Assembly: GCA_018897875.1 (NCBI GenBank)
Contig: JAHIKF010000245.1
Coordinates: 1-16,311 of the forward strand
Origin: Pseudomonadota bacterium
Lineage (GTDB): Bacteria > Desulfobacterota > Desulfobaccia > Desulfobaccales > 0-14-0-80-60-11
Length of the DNA: 16,311 nucleotides
Reading direction: 5' to 3'
Made by a program: the position numbers and the translations under genes. The notes beneath the pieces are model-generated. The model was not told the DNA's origin. It did no database searches and was given only the letters and a program-made list of their open reading frames with translations. The first letter of the stretch is position 1. Every line of letters begins with the position of its first letter. Positions 1 through 4,940 of this stretch are shown here, in pieces.

Positions 1-367
1 AAGGCCTGGCCCGGCCCCCGGCAATGACAAGGGCCAGGTTTTCCAGCAAGAAGGAGGCGGCGATGGCCGAGATCAAGAGCGAAATCCGGGGGGCCCGGCG
101 TAGCGGCCGGTAAGCGCCGCGCTCCAGCAGCACCCCCATAAGGCCGGTGAGCCCGACGGCCAGGCCGAAGGCCGCCGGCCAGGGCCAAGAAAACAGCCCC
201 ACCCCCATGACCGCGACGTAGGCCGCCACCATCATCAGGTCCCCGTGAGCGAAGTTGATGAGCCGGAGGATGCCGTACACCAGGGTGTAGCCGATGGCGA
301 TGAGGGCATAGAGACTGCCTAAAGACAGGCCGTTGATGAGCTGCTGGAGGAAGGTGAGTAAATCCAC
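1..367 (-). CDS. livH: Branched-chain amino-acid ABC transporter permease, LivH type (partial, N-terminal 122 residues)
   Basis: Integral inner-membrane permease of a LIV-type (HAAT) ABC importer, which moves leucine, isoleucine, valine or related substrates together with LivM, LivG, LivF and a periplasmic binding protein. Reading down from a GTG at 367, the frame is open to the window edge. It contains the LivH hallmarks: an N-terminal helix with LINGLSLGSLYALIAIG, then YGILRLINFAHGDLMM, then a hydrophobic helix, LLERGAYRPLRRAP and SLLISAIAASFLLEN. The conserved NFAHG motif is near residue 40. The C-terminal half lies outside the window, where livM/livG/livF might follow. An in-frame TAG 15 nt upstream of the GTG rules out a longer start. 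There is no Shine-Dalgarno sequence ahead of the GTG, only pyrimidines. Family assignment is firm; the transported substrate is not determined by the sequence. Confidence 0.9.
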   Translation of the reverse strand, partial: MDLLTFLQQLINGLSLGSLYALIAIGYTLVYGILRLINFAHGDLMMVAAYVAVMGVGLFSWPWPAAFGLAVGLTGLMGVLLERGAYRPLRRAPRISLLISAIAASFLLENLALVIAGGRARP

Positions 368-379
368 GGGGGTATTATA
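367..379 (-). promoter_or_regulatory. Possible -10 box for a leaderless livH transcript
   Basis: On the minus strand a perfect TATAAT (379 to 374) is followed by six bases and then the GTG start at 367. Transcription from this box would begin at or next to the start codon, and no ribosome-binding site precedes it. No convincing -35 hexamer lies 16-18 bp upstream (the sequence there is GC-rich), so the call is weak. Confidence 0.25.
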
Positions 380-435
380 CTAAAAAATGCGCCGGGGACG
401 CGGGAAAACTCAAAGAAAATCTACGGTTACTCCAT

Positions 436-677
436 GAGTCACTAGAGCGCCTCGAACCTATTTCAAAACCAGCCTAAGGCGGCAAATGTGTTCTCAACCA
501 GTTCAAGGTTGGGAATGGTGGTTTTGAGTCCCCCTTTCCTAAAGGGGGATTTAGGGGGATTATCAAGTGGTTATTAATCCCCCCTGCCCCCCTTTAGAAA
601 ATGGGGGTGACTCTTTTCAACTGAAACTCCCTCGGCTGATTCAAAGAGAACACTGAAAATCAGTTTTGAAATGACTC
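436..677. repeat. Large nested inverted repeat
   Basis: This fills the 311-bp gap between livH and the DUF1330 pseudogene. Pairs of arms occur in mirrored order around a core: GAGTCA (436-441) with TGACTC (672-677), TTTCAAAAC (461-469) with GTTTTGAAA (663-671), and GTGTTCTC (488-495) with GAGAACAC (646-653). All enclose the long palindrome at 528-612. No coding potential is visible. The mirrored order argues for one degenerate MITE-like or foldback element, but unequal spacers and short arms leave room for chance. Confidence 0.45.
528..612. repeat. G/C-tract palindromic repeat
   Basis: The left arm starts GTCCCCCTTTCCTAAAGGGG and continues to GGGGGATTA. The right arm (about 574-612) is its near-complementary reverse, ending AATGGGGGTGAC. 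The two arms pair over more than 30 bases with a few mismatches. Dispersed repeats of this AATCCCCC / CCCTTTA type are familiar from many bacterial genomes. On either strand it would form a strong hairpin and could act as a bidirectional RNA-stabilising or terminating structure. Confidence 0.75.
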
Positions 678-678
678 C

Positions 679-977
679 TCACAGATCATATTCATAACCC
701 TCGACGATAATAGCCCGGGAAGTGATGGATTTTTGCCGGAGGGGGGCCAGGGCCAGATTCTCCGGCGAGGTAAGATATTCCTGCGCCTGATCGCTGGATT
801 CGAATTCCAACACCACGATCCGTTCGGGGTGCCAGTCCCCGGCCAGGGCCACCCCTCGCCGCCCCGCACCAGATAGCGCCCGCGGTATTGTTCCACCACC
901 GCCGGCACTCGCGCCACATATTCCGCATACAATCCCTGATCCATGACGCCAATGTCGATGATGACATAAACGGGCAT
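679..977 (-). pseudogene. DUF1330-family protein, single frameshift
   Basis: A small cytoplasmic ferredoxin-like-fold protein of the DUF1330 family; function is not established. The first part reads MPVYVIIDIGVMD...YLVRGGE from the ATG at 977. The second part, in another frame, reads GVALAGDWHPERIVVLEFES...SRAIIVEGYEYDL to the TGA at 679. Joined, they give about 99 residues, the usual length, with the family pattern GRYLVRGG...GDWHPERIVVLEF intact. The frames meet at the GGGG run at 852-855, where one missing G explains the break. An SD-like GAGAGG lies upstream of the ATG. It is downstream of apgM by 82 bp. Either a genuine recent frameshift or a homopolymer sequencing error; everything else in the gene looks well preserved. 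Confidence 0.8.
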
Positions 978-999
978 AGTTTTCTGGCCTCTCAGGTGA

Positions 1000-1053
1000 G
1001 ATGGGTGGGGGAGGACGCAAATTGTTCCAGGGTCCCCGCCCTCCCCTCACATC
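1000..1053 (-). other. Stem-loop between apgM and the DUF1330 gene
   Basis: GATGGGTGGGGGAGGACG (1000-1017) pairs imperfectly with CGCCCTCCCCTCACATC (1037-1053). It lies in the gap between the apgM stop and the DUF1330 start. There is no T-run after it on the minus strand, so it is not a classical intrinsic terminator; it could be an RNA-processing or stabilising hairpin. Confidence 0.4.
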
Positions 1054-1059
1054 TCCCCT

Positions 1060-2283
1060 TTAATCCCCGATCAACTTCGCCAATCCCAGCAAATTGATAA
1101 TCTCCGGCATGACTTGGAGGCCGGTGAGGCGGCCCATGGCGCCCCGGCCGCAGGCGCGCTCGTTATAGGCGGTGACGTCGTCGGGGCGCACCAGGCCGTC
1201 GCCCACCATCATGATGGGCACCGGGTCCCCGGAATGTTTCTTTAAGGCGCAGGGGGTGGAGTGGTCGGCGGTCACCGCCAGGAGGTGCGGGGCCTCCAGG
1301 AGGAGCGCGCAGGCCAGGTCGATCTTGTTGATGAAGTTCATCTTGCCCAGGTAGTCGCCGTCCTCCCCGAAGGTGTCGGCGGCCTTGACGTGAACGAAGG
1401 CGAAGTCATAGGGTCCGGCCAGGCCGGTAAGGGCCGCCCGGAACTTGGCCTCGATGTCGGTGTTGGGAAGCCCCGTGGCGCCGGGGACCTCAATCACGTC
1501 CATGCCGGTGAAGGAGCCGACGCCCTTATAGAGGCCGCCGCCGGCGATGGTGCAGGCCCTGAGGCCGTAGCGCGCCGGGAACGGCTCAATCTTCTTATAA
1601 TAGCCGGCTCCCCGCCCTAACAGATAATTGGCCGGGGGCAAGCCCTTCGCCACCCGTTCCTGGTTGAGGGGGTTTTGGGCCAGGAGAAGGTGCGCTTCCG
1701 CCAGGAAGTGATTCAATACCTTGGCGGTGAAGGCGGCTTCCGGGGAATCGTCCAGTGGGTGAACCTCGTGGACCTTGACCCCCACCTCGTGGGGATCATT
1801 GTCGCTGATGCGGAAGCTCAGATTCGGCCCCCGGAGGATGATGCCGGCCCGGTGGCCGGTGCCGGGACGGACCATCAGGGTGACGCCCTCATAGGTAAGG
1901 CCGTCCAGGTCCTTGACAAAGGGGCCGGTGTCGGTGATGCGCCCGGCCCGCCGGTCCACCACCGTGAGGTTGGCGTCCACGGTGCCCAGATTGCCCCGCA
2001 GGGCCACATCCCCCGCCTCCAGATCCATGCCCAGCCCCGCCACCTCAATGGTGCCCCGGCCGGTGTAATAGCGCTCGATGTCGTAGCCCAGGATGGCCAG
2101 ATGGCTGGTGTCGCTGCCGGGGCGCAGCCCCACGCCCAGGGCGTTCATAAGACCGGTGATGCCCCGGGCCGCCAGGGCGTCCAGGTTGGGGGTGTGCGCC
2201 GCCTCCAGGGGAGTGAGGCCCCCCAGTTCCCTGACGGGCCGGTCTCCGATACCGTCCATGACCACGAGGATGGCTTTATGCAT
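1060..2283 (-). CDS. apgM: 2,3-bisphosphoglycerate-independent phosphoglycerate mutase, archaeal type
   Basis: Interconverts 3-phosphoglycerate and 2-phosphoglycerate in lower glycolysis/gluconeogenesis without a 2,3-BPG cofactor; cytoplasmic, metal-dependent. The 407 residues match the aPGAM branch of the alkaline-phosphatase superfamily. N-terminal metal site MDGIGDRP has Asp10; the catalytic Ser is Ser57 in RPGSDTSHLAILGYD. Downstream are the metal-binding AFVHVKAADTFGEDGD and the AVTADHSTPCALKKHSGDPVP block carrying Asp and two His. Length is as expected for the family (about 400). The ATG at 2283 is preceded by AAGGAG about 8 nt upstream, so the start is secure. The leader (2284-2356) is one copy of a duplicated module that carries hairpins. 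The broken DUF1330 gene follows it and may be co-transcribed. Confidence 0.93.
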   Translation of the reverse strand: MHKAILVVMDGIGDRPVRELGGLTPLEAAHTPNLDALAARGITGLMNALGVGLRPGSDTSHLAILGYDIERYYTGRGTIEVAGLGMDLEAGDVALRGNLGTVDANLTVVDRRAGRITDTGPFVKDLDGLTYEGVTLMVRPGTGHRAGIILRGPNLSFRISDNDPHEVGVKVHEVHPLDDSPEAAFTAKVLNHFLAEAHLLLAQNPLNQERVAKGLPPANYLLGRGAGYYKKIEPFPARYGLRACTIAGGGLYKGVGSFTGMDVIEVPGATGLPNTDIEAKFRAALTGLAGPYDFAFVHVKAADTFGEDGDYLGKMNFINKIDLACALLLEAPHLLAVTADHSTPCALKKHSGDPVPIMMVGDGLVRPDDVTAYNERACGRGAMGRLTGLQVMPEIINLLGLAKLIGD

Positions 2284-2302
2284 ACGTTACTCCTTGGCGA
2301 AA

Positions 2303-2354
2303 TCTTCACTGCAGTCCCGCATGAGCCGTTGGCCCAGCCGTAAAAAATGAAAAG
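2303..2354. repeat. Degenerate direct repeat, copy A (apgM leader)
   Basis: This segment aligns with 2458-2508 at roughly 70 % by eye. Shared blocks include TCA..(G/A)CAGTC.C.CATGAGCC.TTGG and AAA.AATGAAAAG. Each copy is followed on the plus strand by a hairpin cluster, so the unit duplicated is the 51-bp segment plus hairpins. Copy A forms most of the untranslated leader of apgM. Confidence 0.55.
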
Positions 2355-2358
2355 ATAT

Positions 2359-2451
2359 GTAGGGCGGGCACTGCCCGCCGGTGGTGCGCAATTGCAGTGG
2401 TGGCACAGGCTTCCAGCCTGTGCGCCGCACCGGCAAGATGCCGGTGCCACC
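2359..2451. repeat. Hairpin cluster with 3-nt loops, starting GTAGGG
   Basis: Three perfect hairpins: GGCGGGC-ACT-GCCCGCC (2363-2379), GCACAGGCT-TCC-AGCCTGTGC (2403-2423) and GCACCGGCA-AGA-TGCCGGTGC (2427-2447). The last two are enclosed by an outer GGTGGC / GCCACC stem. All have three-nucleotide loops. The element lies between two copies of a direct repeat upstream of apgM. The same geometry recurs at 2512-2562 and 4823-4873 and, with larger loops, at 3354-3410. Confidence 0.75.
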
Positions 2452-2457
2452 AAAAAC

Positions 2458-2508
2458 TTTTCAGAACAGTCGCCCATGAGCCTTGGGCTCTCTCAAAACA
2501 ATGAAAAG
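2458..2508. repeat. Degenerate direct repeat, copy B
   Basis: Second copy of the segment at 2303-2354, again followed by hairpins (2512-2562). A third, more diverged trace may begin near 2577, which starts with a similar AACTTTTC. No gene is visible in 2284-2629 beyond these repeats. Confidence 0.5.
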
Positions 2509-2511
2509 GCC

Positions 2512-2562
2512 GGTGGCACAGGCTTTCCAGCCTGTGCCGGGACACCCGAGGGCGAGTGTCCT
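2512..2562. repeat. Hairpin doublet, second copy in the apgM upstream region
   Basis: GGCACAGGCT-TTCC-AGCCTGTGCC (2515-2538) has nearly the same stem as the hairpin at 2403-2423. It is followed by GGACAC...GTGTCC (2540-2561), an imperfect hairpin that runs into CCTAC. This is the same two-hairpin plan as the other elements. Confidence 0.65.
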
Positions 2563-2629
2563 ACACAAGCTTCCAGGAACTTTTCGTAGCAGATTATGAC
2601 TCAAAACCGGCCAAAAGCATAGACCGGCA

Positions 2630-3256
2630 TCACAAAATTATCGGCTGATAACCCCGGGAAGTGATGGTGGCATAGTGGAAGGGCGGCCCCACCTCTTCTT
2701 TGATTGCGGCCATTTTTTCCAAAAAGTCCTGGCTCAGGTGCAGGACTTCTTCCAGGTCAGCCCCCTGGCTGAGGGCCTTGAACAGGCGCATCTCCATCCC
2801 CAGGTTCCGTGGCATGACCAGCACGTTGCCGGTCAGCATCCGCCTTAGGGGAAGCTCGTTTTCCTCGCTGCCCAGGAGGATCATTTTGAAGTGGGGCGGG
2901 GGGCTGGTCGGAACATAGCCGGCCAGGATGAAGTAGATGCGGCGAAAACCTTCGGCCTCGGGGCCATGGGTTTCCAGGTGGCGGCCGTAACCCTGGGAGA
3001 GGAGGGGAAGCGCAAACTCCTCCATTTCCTCCAGTTCCAGTGGGCCGGCATGGCGGGCGATCTGCCGGCGCAAGGCCAACGACAGGGAGACGCTCACCCC
3101 GGCGCCGCCGCTCAGAATGCCGCAGCGCCGATTCAGGGCGAAGAGCTTGCTGACGTTAAAGACCTCCGGCTGCCCGCCGGCGTCGAACCGGGTGGCCCGG
3201 CTGTCTGTGGCCAACACGATGCCGTGCTCGTTAAACCCTGCCAGGGCCTGGGTCAT
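2630..3256 (-). CDS. Proteasome beta-subunit-like Ntn hydrolase
   Basis: The 208-residue protein has the signature of the 20S-proteasome/HslV Ntn-hydrolase fold. Removal of Met1 would expose Thr2 as the N-terminal nucleophile. Counted from that Thr, the Asp of GIVLATDSRAT is at position 17 and Arg at 19, exactly as in proteasome beta subunits. The Lys of FNVSKLFAL is at 36, against 33 in the archetype. It is followed by CGILSGGAG, equivalent to the G-x-A-G turn, and by RRIYFILAGY, matching the central LLLAG strand. No propeptide is present, as in HslV. It does not read like HslV or Anbu, and no HslU, Mpa/ARC or other unfoldase is adjacent. Probably an uncharacterised bacterial proteasome homologue; peptidase activity is inferred from residues only. 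SD is weak (AAGGGTGG). Confidence 0.75.
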   Translation of the reverse strand: MTQALAGFNEHGIVLATDSRATRFDAGGQPEVFNVSKLFALNRRCGILSGGAGVSVSLSLALRRQIARHAGPLELEEMEEFALPLLSQGYGRHLETHGPEAEGFRRIYFILAGYVPTSPPPHFKMILLGSEENELPLRRMLTGNVLVMPRNLGMEMRLFKALSQGADLEEVLHLSQDFLEKMAAIKEEVGPPFHYATITSRGYQPIIL

Positions 3257-3299
3257 AGACCACCCTTGAGATTAGTGATTTGGGGGGAGGGCCGGGGGC

Positions 3300-3453
3300 T
3301 TTTTCGTAAGCCAAATTCCCCGCTCTCCCCACCAACTCCCCTCCCAACCACCTGTAGGGGCGGACCTGCGTGTCCGCCCAGGCTCGGGCGCACACATAGT
3401 GCGCCCCTACAAAAAAATGTAAGGGGTTGGGGAGGGGCCACACTTACGAAAAA
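3300..3453. repeat. Nested palindromic element containing a hairpin doublet
   Basis: Concentric arms: TTTTTCGTAAG (3300-3310) with CTTACGAAAAA (3443-3453), perfect over 11 bp; CCCCTCCCAACCA (3338-3350) with GGGGTTGGGGAGGGG (3423-3437), imperfect; GTAGGGG (3354-3360) with CCCCTAC (3404-3410). The innermost part holds two hairpins, GGGCGGAC-CTGCGT-GTCCGCCC (3358-3379) and GGGCGCAC-ACATA-GTGCGCCC (3386-3406). It occupies most of the gap between the GH13 stop and the Ntn-hydrolase start. On the minus strand it lies upstream of the Ntn-hydrolase and downstream of nothing transcribed toward it except the next operon. Confidence 0.75.
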
Positions 3454-3486
3454 CGAAAAATCCCTTAGCCACTTCCCGCAGAAATT

Positions 3487-4800
3487 CTAACCCTCTTCCA
3501 GCACCAACGGCGCGCCGTCGGGATTGTAGAACAGCCTCATTCGGGCCGGCGGCAAGGTGAACGTAAGAGAACCCAGGAGTTTCAAGGGGATAGTATCCGG
3601 CGTCAGGTCTTTCCAGGCCCGCCGGGGTTTACCCAACAGCTCGGCCAAGTCGGGGATGGCGACCTCCTGGGGCTCCATGGTGGTATTGATCACTGCCAGG
3701 ACCCGGCCCTTGCGGCTCTCCCGGGATTTGAGCAGCAGCGCCACCGGTTTCCCCTTGGGATTGACCCGGGCCTGAGGCCCCTCTTCCAGAAGCACCGGGC
3801 ATTGCTTTTTCATGCGGTTCACCCCCTTGATGAAGGGGCTCAGATCGTAGGCGGGCGCCTCCCAGTCCTGGGGCCGGGTCTTCACCACGTTGAGGCGCTT
3901 CTTGAAACCGTACTCATAGCCCATGGGGATCATCACCCCGGTGGAAAAGTAGGCTGCGAAGAGGTAGCGCTGCCGGGCCACTTCCGGGACGCCGCCGCTT
4001 GCCGCCGCCAGCCGCTCGGTGTCGTGGCTTTCCGGGAAGCTGATGGAAGGGCCGATGCGGCGAAAGTCATTGTACTGCTCCAGGCACCAGTCTTCCTGGA
4101 AATCCCACCACTTGGAGCTGTTGTAGAGGAAGTCGAACCCGGAGGATGACAGCTGGGCGCACTCCTCCAGGCGGCACCCCAGGGTCTCGGCGAAAAACTG
4201 GACCCGGGGCTCCAGGTTCTTGGCCTCAGTGATGAGGCGGCCCCAAAAATCGCCCGGGATCTTGTAAGCCGCATCGGCCCTAAACCCCATGAAGCCCAGG
4301 CGCAGGTATTTGGCCACCACGCCGTCGAAGTAGTGCAAGAGGCCCTCGGGGTCGGGCGGCGGCCAATATTCCAGTTCCGCCAGGTCGCCCCACACCGTCA
4401 CCTTGGTGGCATCCGCCGGGTCAATGGCACCGGGGTGTTTGATTTGGCCGTCTTTGTCCTTGGCGTACCACTCGGGATGCTGGGTGACCAGGGGCGAGTC
4501 GATGGCCGTGTGGTTGATCACCAAATCCAGCATTACCTTCAGGCCCCGGCGCCCGGCCTCTTTCAGAAAGTGCGCCAGGGCCGCCTCCGGGTCCTGGCCC
4601 GACTCGGGATCAAACCGGGGGTTGAAACCGTAGTAATCCTTGACGGCATATAAGCTGCCGGACAGGCCGGGGGTGTGGATAGGGTTCAAAAAAATCCAGG
4701 TGAAACCCATGGCCGCAATGCGGTCCAGGTGTTCCTCCCACTGGGGGATGGTCCCGGCCAGGGGCGGAAAGAGATTGTAGATCAAGGCTGGTTCAGACAT
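3487..4800 (-). CDS. GH13 alpha-amylase-family enzyme, GlgE-like catalytic domain
   Basis: A 437-residue (beta/alpha)8 glucan-active enzyme; acts on alpha-1,4-glucans by hydrolysis or maltosyl transfer. All four GH13 regions are present: LDLVINHT (Asp92, Asn96, His97), GFMGFRADAAYK with nucleophile Asp176, FFAETLG with acid/base Glu205, and PESHDTERL with His259-Asp260. The opening IYNLFPPLAGTIPQW...NPIHTPGLSGSLYAVKDYYGFNP and HPEWYAKDKDGQIKHP resemble GlgE-type maltosyltransferases, but those are usually 650 residues or more with N-terminal domains that are absent here. A C-terminal beta domain follows from about residue 345. No signal peptide, so it is cytoplasmic. The ATG at 4800 has an excellent SD (GAGGTGA). 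It lies downstream of malQ, consistent with glycogen/maltodextrin metabolism. Hydrolase versus transferase activity is open. Confidence 0.82.
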   Translation of the reverse strand: MSEPALIYNLFPPLAGTIPQWEEHLDRIAAMGFTWIFLNPIHTPGLSGSLYAVKDYYGFNPRFDPESGQDPEAALAHFLKEAGRRGLKVMLDLVINHTAIDSPLVTQHPEWYAKDKDGQIKHPGAIDPADATKVTVWGDLAELEYWPPPDPEGLLHYFDGVVAKYLRLGFMGFRADAAYKIPGDFWGRLITEAKNLEPRVQFFAETLGCRLEECAQLSSSGFDFLYNSSKWWDFQEDWCLEQYNDFRRIGPSISFPESHDTERLAAASGGVPEVARQRYLFAAYFSTGVMIPMGYEYGFKKRLNVVKTRPQDWEAPAYDLSPFIKGVNRMKKQCPVLLEEGPQARVNPKGKPVALLLKSRESRKGRVLAVINTTMEPQEVAIPDLAELLGKPRRAWKDLTPDTIPLKLLGSLTFTLPPARMRLFYNPDGAPLVLEEG

Positions 4801-4822
4801 TAATCACCTCGTTAAATAAAGC

Positions 4823-4873
4823 TGTAGGGCGCGTCTCACGCGCCATTTTATGGTGCGTAAAACGCACCCTACA
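4823..4873. repeat. Hairpin doublet bounded by TGTAGGG / CCCTACA
   Basis: Outer arms TGTAGGG (4823-4829) and CCCTACA (4867-4873) enclose GGCGCGT-CTC-ACGCGCC (4828-4844) and GGTGCGT-AAA-ACGCACC (4852-4868). Both stems are perfect 7-mers with three-base loops. In the malQ-GH13 direction the element ends about 20 nt before the GH13 start codon, just before its SD, so it would fold in the transcript and may affect termination or translation. Confidence 0.8.
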
Positions 4874-4940
4874 TTTCTGCCGGCACTGTTTCGACCAAAG
4901 CTTTTTCATCGCTTGATCGTGGCTGGCCACTGGCAACTGA

